Source: Bretschneidera sinensis (Eukaryota > Streptophyta > Magnoliopsida > Brassicales > Akaniaceae). From it: a stretch of DNA of 64,000 bases. The notes under the pieces were generated by a model, which worked only from the letters and a program-made list of their open reading frames with translations, had not been told where the DNA came from and did no database searches. Position numbers and translations under genes: made by a program. Shown one piece after another: positions 43,701-52,828 of this stretch (positions are counted from its first letter, which is position 1; the number at the start of each line of letters is the position of its first letter). The stretch is from contig CM043702.1 of assembly GCA_023935145.1 (NCBI GenBank), forward strand, positions 108,658,088 through 108,722,087. The letters are read 5' to 3'.

Positions 43701-44445
43701 CCCTTGGCAACTGAAGCCTCTCCATTCTTGGTATGGCTTCTTCCCTCATCCCTCATCATCTTTTTGCAATCTTTCTTGAAATGACCCTCCTTATGGTAGT
43801 AGAAGTATCTATTTCCTCCAAATCTTGATTTATAGTGCGCTCTCCCATGGCTTTGTCCCGGTAGTAGCCATGTATGTTACTGTCATATTGAGTTGTAGGC
43901 CTTCCTCTAACGAACAACCCTTCTCCACTTGATGCTTCCTTCATCTTAGCATCAAGATTATCTTGCAACTCTTTATTAGGATCCATTTTAAAAGCAAAGA
44001 TTCGTTTAAGAAGATATATCTTATCAGGGAGAGTCTTGGTAAGAAAAACCTCATTTAATTTCTTCTAAATGACAACTGGATCTTCTGAGTCTCCGCACTC
44101 CCTGTGACATTATCCGACATGTGCAAAAAGATGGTGCTGTACGTCATCTTCTTCATCTCATTCCGCTGGACCTCCGTGATACTTGCTGGAAAAACATCAT
44201 TTTCTCCAATAGCCAAGTCCACCTTTTGTTGCATAAGAACTGCCTTGATCTTCTGCTTTCAAAGGGCAAAGTCTCCCTTTCCATCAAACTTCTCAACAAT
44301 GAAGTTCGAACCGATCTTGCGGAGAAAATCCTAGATTTATGTAGCACCCACAATTGCTTTCAAACTTCTAAATCTCAAGAACATGATCAAATATTGATCT
44401 TAACATCATTCTTGAGCCTCAAGAACACGATCAGATTTTGATCTC
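43701..44445 (-). pseudogene. copia copy 2 Gag, internally shortened
   Basis: Starts near 44310 with NFIVEKFDGKGDFALW-like sequence after breaks. It has the same join as copy 1: MDPNKELQDNLDAKMKEASS at 43986, without the central Gag. The zinc-knuckle area near 43790-43750 reads in broken frames (YYHKEGHFKKDCKK equivalent). The plus-strand open frames here are shadows. Confidence 0.82.
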
Positions 44446-44528
44446 TACTCTGTTCTTAAATCACACAAGAAGTTTTCTTTGATTCTTAGAGTCTTGCTCT
44501 GATACCCCCTGTTCAACTCTGATACCAT
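44446..44528 (-). other. copia copy 2 leader and primer binding site
   Basis: The minus strand reads TGGTATCAGAGTTG from 44527 leftward, next to an LTR end. A second GGTATCAGAGC lies about 20 bases further in (44495-44505), so the primer-site region is partly duplicated. Confidence 0.85.
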
Positions 44529-45386
44529 TGTTGGAAAATCACCTTCTTGCTAGACAAACAGATGAAAAGTTCAGCATTAGGTCCAGGTTGTGCGTCGTGG
44601 CCTCCAGCAAGTGGAGGAAGTCCTTCTTCAGGCGTGCACCGCGGCGCAGGCACGGACCAGCCGCGCCGTGACCTCTAGCAAGGCAGCAAGTTTCCCTTGT
44701 TCTGAGCCTCAGCACGAAGCACACCTGACACCAATTTTTCATCATTTTGAGATAGGGCGTGGGACTTGGTTAAAATGCACAAGATTACTTAGACTCTTAG
44801 AGAGCCATGGATCTTTGGTTCTTGAGAACAAAGGGTTGAGATTGATCTCAAATATTGGATGAGGTAGTCATTGCTCTATATATAAAGGGTCTTCTAACAA
44901 CAAGTGAAGACAATCATCTCAACAAGAGTGAATGACATGTGTGTGTCTGTGAAATGGAACACATGGTGTGTGTGAGAGTGTAAAGACACAAAACACACAG
45001 GAGAGACTCATTCAAAAGAGGATGGTTGTTTAGAGAGAGAGTAGTATAGATTGGAGATTCAAGGGCTTTGTAATTGGAATTTTCTTGGGGAAAATTCTAG
45101 GGAAACACTTAGTCCTTATCACTTTCTTTTTCTCTTCTTTTGTTCTTCAAGAACAAGAGGGTTCTTGAAGAGGTGTTGCTGTAATTGTAAGAACTCCATT
45201 GATTTAGTGCAGAGAGCTCGGAGGAGCTCACTGGGATGTAGGCACTTTGTCGAACCTCGATAACAATTGCTTGTGTTCTTTCTTTGATTGTCTGATTGCT
45301 GTTTGCTATTTATTACAAATTATTCTAGACTTGGGTGTTTGGAAAGATCACAACCTGGGATTCCGCAAGAAGGTGATTTTCCAATA
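44529..45386 (+). repeat. single LTR body of copia copy 2, plus orientation, with 22-bp inverted ends
   Basis: The first 22 bases (44529-44550) are the reverse complement of the last 22 (45365-45386) with one mismatch. That is, the body is preceded by a minus-strand LTR end and finishes with a plus-strand LTR end. From about 44575 the body aligns in plus orientation with 3510-4360 (AAAGTTCAGCA, CTATATATAAAGGGTC, GTCGAACCTCGATAACAA, TCTAGACTTGGGTGTTTGGA). A normal LTR of this family has only about 6-bp inverted ends. Confidence 0.88.
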
Positions 45387-45391
45387 ATTAC
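45387..45391. other. right target site duplication ATTAC
   Basis: One transition from GTTAC at 40841-40845. Chromovirus 2 coding resumes here. Confidence 0.85.
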
Positions 45392-46240
45392 CTCCAACAA
45401 GAAGAGTGGATCATAAGATCCAATTGTTACCTGGTTATTCTCTTGTCAATATCAAGCCTTACAGGTACCCCCACTTTCAGAAGACAAAATAGATAAACTA
45501 GTTAAGGACATATTGCAAATGGGAGTCATTTAACATAGCACAAGCCCTTACAGCTCTCTAGTCTTACAAGTCAAAAAGAAATATGGAATTTGGAGGTTTT
45601 GTGTAGATTATAGGGGGTTGAATGCAATCACTATTAAAGAAAACTTTCTTATCCCTACTATAGATGAACTGATTGATGAATTACATGGTGCTATGGTCTT
45701 CTCAAACTAGATTTGAGAGTCGGATATCATCAAATCAGAATGCATCTAGAAGACATTGAGAAAACAACATTCAAGACTCACTGTGACCATTATGAGATCC
45801 TAATTATGCCTTTTGGTTTAACAAATACTCCCTCCACTTTTCAAGCTGCAATGAACCAGATTTTTGAAGCCTATCTAAGGAAGTTTGTCATAGTCTTCTT
45901 TGATAACATCTTAGTATATGGTCAGTCCATGGAGACACACTTGGAACATTTAAAACTTGTGTTACTTTGCTTACAAGAAGTATCTATGTATGCTAAACTG
46001 TCAAAGTGCAGTTTTGGCACATATTCAATTGACTACCTAGGGCACATAATATCAATGGAAGGTGTGGAACCTGATCCCCAAAAGATTAAAGCTATGTTGG
46101 AGTGGCCTACACCAACTACTATGAAGAAATTAAGAGGCTTCCTAGGCCTTACTGGCTATTACAGGAAGTTTGTGAGAGGATATGCTTCCATTGCTTCACC
46201 ACTAATTGAACGCTTCATGAAAGACAGTTTTTAATGGAAT
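45392..46240 (+). pseudogene. chromovirus 2 reverse transcriptase
   Basis: Resumes PPTRRVDHKIQLLPG, then [41 protein letters not shown] (first Asp), IMPFGLTNTPSTFQAAMN, FFDNILVYGQS (second Asp pair is D-N) and RGFLGLTGYYRKFVRGYA. The frame is open 45713-46234 and broken before. RNase H, expected next, is absent. Confidence 0.9.
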
Positions 46241-47600
46241 GAGTGGGCACCTAGACAAAAAGGATAAGGTATCTTACCTTATATTTCCTTCTTACTTCAT
46301 TCCTTTGAATTCTTGGACACTTTGAAGTTAGAAAACTCTCAACTTCCAAAGTTAGTAAAACTAACAGCTGTCATTGCCAATAATCCTACTCATTATCTTG
46401 AGTGGGCAGTTAGAAATTGATTGATATAATAGGAAGGAAAGTTATATCTTAGCCCTCAATTAGCTTCAAAGACCAAATTGTTGCAGGATTTTCACTCCTC
46501 ACCTATAGGAAGACATGCTAGTATTCAAAGAACATATGCCAGGCTATCTTCTAGCTTCTACGGGAAACACATGAGGAAAAAAGTAGTAAATTTTGTACAA
46601 AAATGTTTGGTTTTCCAACAAACTAAGCCTGACCATGCCCCTTAGGTCCTTTTACAACCTTTTCCTATACTTAAGCAGATATGGGAAGATATCTCAATGG
46701 ATTTCATTACACATCTACCTTCTACCCAGGGATTTATAGTAATTTTGGTAGTAGTTGAAAGACTATCAAAATTTACTATTTTGGGTGCCTTCCAAAACAC
46801 TATATAGCCATTAAGGTGGCCAACCTCTTTGTCAACATGATCTACAAGTGTCATGGTTTTTAAAAGACAATTGTCTTAGAAAAAGACTCAGTCTTTATGA
46901 GCTCACTATGGACAAAACTATTTAAACTACAAGGCACTGTGCTCAATATGAGTAGTGTTTACCATCCTCAAACTGATGGCCAAACTGAGGTAGTAAAGAG
47001 ATCCTTGGAATAGTACTTAAGATGATTTGTAAGTGATAGCTCTAGTAAATGATCAAAGTTCTTATGGGCAAAATTCCACTACAACACTACCTTTCATTCT
47101 TCTATTGGCATGACTCCCTTTAAAGTGGTTTTTGGTTGAAAACCCCCCTAATATTGTGGTATGCCCCAAGGAGAAAGTAGCATAACAAGCATTGATCAGG
47201 ACTTCAGAGACAAAACTGAAGTCCTTAAACTAGCTAAGTTACATCTTCAGAAGGCTCAAACACATATGAAAACTGCAATTAACAAGCATAGAAATGATCA
47301 ATCCTTTTAAGTTGGAGATTTGGTGCTAGTTAAACTACAAATCCATAGAAAAAACTCAATAACTAATATATAATCCAACAAGCTAGAGAGAAAATTCTTT
47401 GGGTCATTTGCTATCTTCAAGCGGATTGGAAAGGTTGCTTACAAACTCCAGCTACCAAAAGATGCCAAAATCCATAATGTTTTTTATGTTTCCTTACTCA
47501 AACTATACAAATAACCTAAGTAAGGAATTTCTCAATATCCTTTACCTAATGCCATTGAAGAAGGTCATCCCATTTACAAACCCTTGGCTATAATAGAAGA
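46241..47600 (+). pseudogene. chromovirus 2 integrase, RNase H missing upstream
   Basis: After RT the sequence passes to the integrase side: KLLQDFHSSPIGRHASIQ and FVQKCLVFQQTK (zinc finger with one Cys lost), [17 protein letters not shown] (first Asp), EKDSVFMSSLW (second Asp), YHPQTDGQTEVVKRSLE (Glu), SSIGMTPFKVVFG and the end near NVFYVSLLK. Stops are frequent but blocks are in order. No catalytic RNase H motif lies between 46234 and 46400. Confidence 0.87.
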
Positions 47601-47983
47601 GAGACATATCTGTAAAAAAAAAAAAAGGGAATTGGATTCTACAGTGGTTAATTCAGTGGAAAAGGCTACCAGTACAAGAAGCTACATGGGAAACTGCCTT
47701 AGACTTCCAGAACAGTTTTCCACAATTCCACCTCGAGGAAAATGTGTATGTCAATCGGGGAAGTATTGATACAGCTACTAATACAGCTTCTGACAGTACT
47801 AGCAAACAGTAGCTAAAAGGCTTATAGAAAAAGAAGAAGAAAACATGAGTAGCAAGGTAGAAAAGAGAAAAGAGAATGATACTGAAGCAGTTGTTCATGA
47901 GCCTAAAAGGTCCTTAAGACTCCAAGTGTTGAAGCCAAGACAATCCGGATAGCACAAGGGAAAGGATTAAGAAGAAGGCAAGA
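47601..47983 (+). pseudogene. chromovirus 2 chromodomain and C-terminus
   Basis: After a run of 13 A (47614-47626) that shifts the frame, the translation gives LQWLIQWKRLPVQEATWE, then FQNSFPQFHLEENVYVNR. W..LP..EATWE...D....FP.F.LE is the chromodomain of this lineage. The tail (47880-47950) has the KRS.R repeat EPKRSLRLQV before a stop and a polypurine-like AAGAAGAAGGCAAGAT. Confidence 0.85.
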
Positions 47984-48230
47984 TTAGTTAGTTAATAAGA
48001 GGTTAAGGGTTGTTAAGTGTAAAACAGAATTGTGATTAACTTTGTAACTCTCATACTTAGCTAACTAAGTAGTCCTAAACTTGTATAAATAGGACTTGTA
48101 CTCATGTATTGAATCAATCAATGAAAATTTCTAGAATTCCTCTTTTCTCTTTGTTACAATCATTTAGCATTCTTGAAGTTAGACTTGTACCCAAAATTAA
48201 GTCATCCTTTCTGAGCTAGGGAAGGCATCA
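47984..48230 (+). repeat. 3' LTR of chromovirus 2 (about 247 bp)
   Basis: Begins around TAGTTAGTTAATAAG and ends GGAAGGCATCA. It contains TATAAATAGGACTTG (48084-48098, TATA box) and GAATCAATCAATGAAAATTT. The start lacks a clear TG. A second, inverted copy is at 36791-37039. Confidence 0.78.
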
Positions 48231-48236
48231 TAACCA

Positions 48237-48710
48237 TATCGAGAAAAAGCATCAATGAATATAATAAAGTATCTACTTCTACACAATGTAACTTAATAGG
48301 GGCCATTGATATTAGTGCGGATTATCTCCAAAAGGTTTAAACTATGGATTGCATCTTTCTTCTTTATCTTGGTCATTTTCCCCTACAATAGTCATCACAT
48401 ATCTCTAGGTCACTGAAGTCAAGAGTAGGTAGGACGCTATCCTTTATCAACCTTTCTACTCTCTCCTTAGAGTTGTGACCAAGCCTATTATATCACAACA
48501 TAGAAGACTGTTCCTTAGGTAAAAGTCTTTTGTCAACAAAATTTTCAACACTATAAGAAGAAGCATATATATCATTAGAACTAAAATACATTCTATACAA
48601 TCCATAAGGCAGAGTGCAGTGACTAACAACTTTTGAATAAAAAATTAATTTAACCATAGAATTCTTATTATCAAACGAGTAACCACACTTGTCCAAAACT
48701 GAAACGAAAA
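48237..48710 (-). pseudogene. third copia family, pre-integrase and integrase start
   Basis: Frame MDKCGYSFDNKNSMVKLIF, FFSNDIYASS-like linker, then LCYNRLGHNSKERVERL and VLPTLDFSDLEICDDYCRGK, the pre-integrase zinc finger. After a shift come IHSLNLLEIIRTNINGPY and IFIDAFSRYG, where the element is cut off. The first integrase Asp (HTD position) is Asn in RTNINGP. Confidence 0.85.
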
Positions 48711-49800
48711 ATTAAATTCCTCCTAAAGTAAGGTATATAAAATGTATTTCTTAATAGTAGTTTAAATATGGAATCCAAATTTAAACAAACTTCTCCTACG
48801 AACTCCACGTCCAATTCTTCATTATTGCCCACTGTAAGCTTTGACAATTCTTTGTTTGGCTTTCTCTTGCTTATGAACCTCTATAGGGTAAAAGCAACAT
48901 GATTAATTGCATAACTACCTAGCCACCATAAATTTGATGGGGCCTCAAATAGATTGGATTCACAAATAACAAGTACCCATGAGTCATTAGTACCTTCATG
49001 CTTACGTTTCACTAACCAAACTTTGAATTTAGTACAATCCTTCTTCAAATAACCTTTCTTCTTACAAAAGAAGAAATGTTCTTTCTTAAAGACAACTTTC
49101 TTAGGACCCCATATATTGCTAAATTGCTTGGTTTCCTTATTAGTATCCTAAACACCTTTAGGAGTTTTGGCTTTTGGTTTCTTGCCTTTTTTGGTATTTG
49201 AACTTGAAGCAAATAAGGTTATTTGGGTTTTTTCCTTCTTCAGTCTCTCTTCCTCAGCTATGGCTCTAGAAATTTATGTAATTGATATTCTAGGCCTCAT
49301 CTTGGGAGTTATAGTTTGTTTTGATAATGATAAATTTAGGTGAGAATGTATTTAGGGCTTGATGAACAATGCAAGGGTCAGAAAAAGTAGCATCAAAGGC
49401 TTTCTGTTTGGTTTGGTAGTAAACCATTGAGATAATGTAATCTCTAACCCCTCCAAAACCATCATACCTCTTAGAGAAGAGTCCCTGCAAAAGTGTCCCA
49501 ATCTCAGTATTTGATAAAACATGGTACCTAAGTGCTACAACATCCATAAGCTCCTTAATTGTACACTTTATAAGTAGGCTACTCTTTCAGTGATCTTGGA
49601 TTGACCCCCTCATAGACAATAGACAAATTTGATTACTCTTCAACCATTCAACATGAACCAACTTCTCATCATTAGTACTAGTAGTTGTTAGATCGGCTAG
49701 CCTATCCATAATCAGTGATGAATGCACGTCTATCATCTCCATGAAAAACTCCACATCCCCTTCCACTTCTTAAAGCTCGATCCAATAAGAACCTCAATGA
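48711..49800 (-). pseudogene. third copia family, Gag and protease area
   Basis: The frame 49547-49290 gives MDVVALRYHVLSNTEIGTLL, KRYDGFGGVRDYIISMVYY and STFSP-type sequence, recognisable as copia Gag (UBN2-like). A zinc-knuckle remnant with CKKKGYLKKDC lies near 49080-49040. A protease-like NLWWLGSYAINHV remnant is near 48945-48900, with the active-site Asp not found. Heavily frameshifted. Confidence 0.75.
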
Positions 49801-51190
49801 TTACCATATTGTTATAGACAAAAAAGGTGATTGTAATATTATTAGCAAATTATGGAGTAATCATGTACTTTAAAACCATAAACAAGTATACCTTATGAGA
49901 GCTTATACACATCATCATGTAAACACCTTTGGGTAGAATTCCTAACATGCAATTATGAAGCCCTCCATATAGTAGCAGCCATGAAAATCTATTTAAACCT
50001 TTGTAAATCTATTACCTTTGGGTGAATAGACCACTTGGATCAATCACTTTTCAACCATATGCTTCCCATGTGACCCTTTTAATTCTAATACATAGTCACC
50101 ACCTTTGGGTGAATGGCCATATACTAAAACCAGAGACATTCCACTACCGTAAAGGACAGATATTTCACAAATTCAATTAAAAATGCCACTTTGGCAGATA
50201 CATTTCAATTAAACTCATGAAACTCTCTCATATTGAGATATACCATATATTACCCACACCAAAACAATATGACATGATTTTAGTCTTAAAGATATTTGGC
50301 TTATTTTGTCTATACAATCATATTTCATGCTAATTATACTGTTAATAACTTTTGGGGTATGAACAATGATCACTTCCTCGGATACGAGGTTCGGAGCAGT
50401 GCTTTGATGAGGCATACTGAGGGGCAATACCCCTAGTCGACGGGGTCTCAGGATTTCCGGTAAGCCCTGACCCTTATGGTAGACCCTACGTACGTGTGGC
50501 ACAATATGTGGACAAGTCACTTTTCATTATAAATGATTTTGAGCTGATTTGGATGTGATTCAGGGTACTTTATATGAAAACAGAGCAAATTTGAGTGATA
50601 GTCGATTGTGGGTAGGCTACAGTCGACTGTGAAAACTTTTCTATCCTTATGATAGTCGACTATGGTAAACCATAGTCAACTATCGAAACTTTCTGTCTTT
50701 ATGATAGTCAACTATAATAAACCACAATCGGCTACTAAAAGTTTCTGTCTTGATGACAGTCGACTGTTCGAAAGTTTTTGTCCTTATTTTTCCTTAGCAC
50801 AATCGACTATCTACAAGTGACAGTCGATTGTGAACCTGACAATTGACGATTTTCACCCCTAAAATCAAATTTATTTATATTCAAACAAAATTTTATGGCT
50901 TTAATTGTTACTTTATTTGTTTTAATCCTTATAAACATTATTGATTCAACAAATAATCTTAATCTAGAAAATAACTAGCAATATATCAATTGAATAAACA
51001 CAATCAAAATTCCCAAAACACATTTCTACAAACAGATTATCAATTCACATGTTATGCAAATAAAACCTAATATCAGCATCCATTATCATACGAATTAATC
51101 AACATAATTCCTTTATTATTAGCATACTCTATATCATTATTAATTCAATCAAATATTTAAACCTTAATTAGGGGTTTAAACCTAATATAT
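49801..51190 (-). other. long noncoding leader of third copia family
   Basis: About 1.4 kb between Gag and primer site with no convincing frame. It contains ACCTTTGGGT(G)AAT phrases repeated near 49926, 50018 and 50102; a GC-richer block at 50360-50510 (GAGGGGCAATACCCCTAGTC and GGTAGACCCTACGTACGTG); and a palindrome array at 50588-50850. The small open frame at 50215-50520 crosses the GC-richer block and is not convincing. Confidence 0.6.
50588..50850. repeat. dense AGTCGACT-type palindrome array, about ten copies
   Basis: ATAGTCGATTGT, ACAGTCGACTGT, ATAGTCGACTAT, ATAGTCAACTAT, ATAGTCAACTAT, ACAATCGGCTAC, ACAGTCGACTGT, ACAATCGACTAT, ACAGTCGATTGT and ACAATTGACGAT occur in 260 bp. Several are 12-bp perfect palindromes. 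Confidence 0.92.
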
Positions 51191-51206
51191 GGTGGCTTTG
51201 ATACCA
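51191..51206 (-). other. primer binding site of third copia family
   Basis: The minus strand reads TGGTATCAAAGCCACC, an initiator-Met tRNA-type site with one difference from TGGTATCAGAGC, two bases from the LTR. Confidence 0.9.
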
Positions 51207-51208
51207 CA

Positions 51209-51520
51209 TGTAGGATTTGAAATTAATATCCCTAATCCTATTGAATCACCATAAACGAGTATAAAATACATAACAAACAGTAGATAAAAAGAACATATAC
51301 CTTTAAGCTCAATATCTCGCCCATCAAAGGTCCAAGGGTTTACTATAGCCTACACTAGGTAGCTCATATTAGACATATTAAAGTATTAAGCTCATTGTAA
51401 ATAGATTCTCTATTGGGATCCCTTTATATCTCCCTTGTTAGATCAATACTTAACCCATTTTATATCAAAACCCATCAAGTCTCAATTAACGTAAGCCCAA
51501 ATAATGAAATAATTCTAACA
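51209..51520 (-). repeat. 5' LTR of third copia family (312 bp)
   Basis: Plus-strand ends TGTAGGATTTG and AATTCTAACA, giving TG...CA on the minus strand. The fragment 37137-37320 is an inverted, diverged relative. Confidence 0.87.
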
Positions 51521-51990
51521 CTCCAAATAAATTGGAATATATAGCAGACTCCAATTTCATCGAAGTTTGTATAATCAAAGAGGCTTTATCTTTGATTGTG
51601 AAGAAAGAATGAGTAGGCTAGGTAAATGGCGATGGAAAGACATTGAGATTTCATAACACCAAAATTTTGATCGATAATTGCATAAAATCATTGCCAAGAG
51701 TTGGGATTGTTCACACACTCAGAGAAAGTAATGATTCGGTAGATTTCTTGGCAAAGAATGGTGCTAACAGAATTGAAGGATTGGATGTTTTGTATTGATG
51801 TGAAGTTTTTGAGGAGAGAAATTTTCTATTTTAGTATTGAAATTATGGGAATAGAGCACATTGTGATCTTCATTTTCCCTATTACTGTTAGTCATGATGG
51901 CTATTTGAAATTTTTTGTTAATTTGTTGGTTTGGTTTGTAAGCACAATCAAGCTATCTATGTAACTATCTTGTATTGATTTCTAATCAAT
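51521..51990 (+). pseudogene. LINE ORF2 RNase H tail and 3' end, fragment
   Basis: The plus strand near 51555-51790 reads SLIVKKE, then LPRVGIVHTLRESNDSVDFL and AKNGANRIEGLDVLY. VHTLRE.N...DFLAK.G is the RNase H end of plant LINE (L1-type) ORF2, where an H..RE.N..AD.LAK motif is usual. The rest, to about 51990, looks like a 3' UTR with AATCAATAAAAAGAG; no long poly-A tail is present. Confidence 0.7.
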
Positions 51991-52316
51991 AAAAAGAGAT
52001 TTAGAGAGTATGACAGTGGTGCGTAAATCGAATTCAGGATATAGGTGTAATAACATTTAAAATATAAAAATATATGGTGGTTACAATTGATAGTCACATG
52101 AAAATAATTGAATTGTTTTCAATTTATTATTGTCCAGAATATATAACTACTTAAAATCTGATGCAAATTATTAGCTCAATCGAAACAGAAATTGAAGTTA
52201 AAATGAATTTTAAAAATACATTATGTAAGTATTTACAATATTTAATCAAATTTTCACAATGTAAAATAATAAATAGCTTTATTATAGCCTATGAGATGCA
52301 AGAAGATTATATTTGA
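51991..52316. other. no gene seen
   Basis: AT-rich spacer between the LINE tail and the Tat-like LTR; no motif recognised. Confidence 0.55.
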
Positions 52317-52768
52317 TGTAGGGAAAAATTCTTCATCAAACGACACAGTGACATGTGGCAGTCATACTAGTCAAAGTGGTGCTCCACTAAAAATAAGACA
52401 CGTGGCAATAAAGGAAAAATGGTAATATCACATACCGCTCAGTCTTATCTCCAGACAAGTCCTAACTCTATCAGAATACTCAAAATTTAAATAAAAATCA
52501 ATCTTATCAGCAGTTACGTTCTTATTGGGATTCTATCTCCCAGACAATTTAAGGAGGCTCTCACCATCAAAAGGTATACACAAGAAATTACTCTCTTTAC
52601 TTCCAACAGCTTTCACTTAAGCCCAATACTAACTTAAGCATCAAAGAGTCTCCCTGGAGGTACAACCTCTTCGATCCTCTGGTGACTCCTTAGAGTTTCT
52701 TTGGTCTTTGTGTGTGCAAATTCCACTTCCCGGTTGTTCACATTCCAAGAAGATTTTTCGCATCAACA
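52317..52768 (+). repeat. 5' LTR of Tat/Ogre-like element (about 450 bp)
   Basis: Starts TGTAGGGAAAAATTC and ends CGCATCAACA. The end region CTAACTTAAGCATCAAAGAG and GGAGGTACAACCTCTTCG matches the typical 'CTTAAGCATCGGAGTG..TGCAGGTACC' LTR end of plant Tat elements. The start is less certain than the end. Confidence 0.72.
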
Positions 52769-52770
52769 AA

Positions 52771-52792
52771 TTCGCATCGTTCATGGGAACTC
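52771..52792 (+). other. degenerate primer site of Tat-like element
   Basis: TTCGCATCGTTCATGGGAAC, against the usual TGGCGCCGTCTGTGGGAAC of Tat elements; several changes but the same frame of conserved bases. Confidence 0.65.
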
Positions 52793-52828
52793 TATTTTCT
52801 ATGAAGAGGAAAGAAATCATTTGTTACG

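Larger units (their letters stand above)
40846..45386 (-). mobile_element. Tnt1/Tork-like copia copy 2 with interior inverted relative to its LTR
   Basis: Outer ends are those of a plus-strand LTR: TGTTGGTATCTG at the left, GGTGATTTTCCAATA at the right, with a 5-bp duplication outside. The interior (polypurine tract, RNase H, RT, integrase, gag, primer site) runs on the minus strand. One LTR body exists, at the right, in plus orientation. The left end is a 37-bp fold-back. It is the same family as copy 1, with the same gag and RT gaps. Confidence 0.85.
39465..48230 (+). mobile_element. Ty3/gypsy chromovirus 2, 5'-truncated, interrupted by copia
   Basis: Contains gag, protease, RT, integrase and a chromodomain in order, then a short LTR ending at 48230. 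The 5' LTR and leader are missing and RNase H is deleted. The copia insert 40846-45386 splits the segment before RT in the middle of a proline-rich motif. Stops are frequent. The GH-type zinc knuckle with SPGHKC and the small LTR suggest a Reina/Tcn-like chromovirus, tentative. Confidence 0.85.
48231..51520 (-). mobile_element. third copia family, 5' half, truncated at the chromovirus LTR
   Basis: Minus strand: LTR 51209-51520, primer site, long leader, Gag, protease area and the start of integrase, ending mid-motif at 48237 where chromovirus 2 LTR begins. No target duplication is seen at that junction. RT and the 3' LTR are not in the window. Confidence 0.85.

Noticed and set aside
44590..44862. 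90-codon plus ORF, Arg/Ala-rich
   Set aside because: Part of the copia LTR body; GC-richer because of a local duplicated segment, not a gene.
40841..45391. Simple minus-strand copia insertion with two normal LTRs
   Set aside because: Left LTR body is absent and the right one faces the wrong way, so a simple model does not fit.
50215..50520. 101-codon minus ORF
   Set aside because: In an untranslated leader; no family pattern.
50588..50850. CRISPR-like reading of the palindrome array
   Set aside because: Repeats are 8-12 bp, variable, irregularly spaced, and present in several retroelements.
51758..51964. 68-codon plus ORF after the LINE motif
   Set aside because: Out of frame with the LINE RNase H reading and in its likely 3' UTR.
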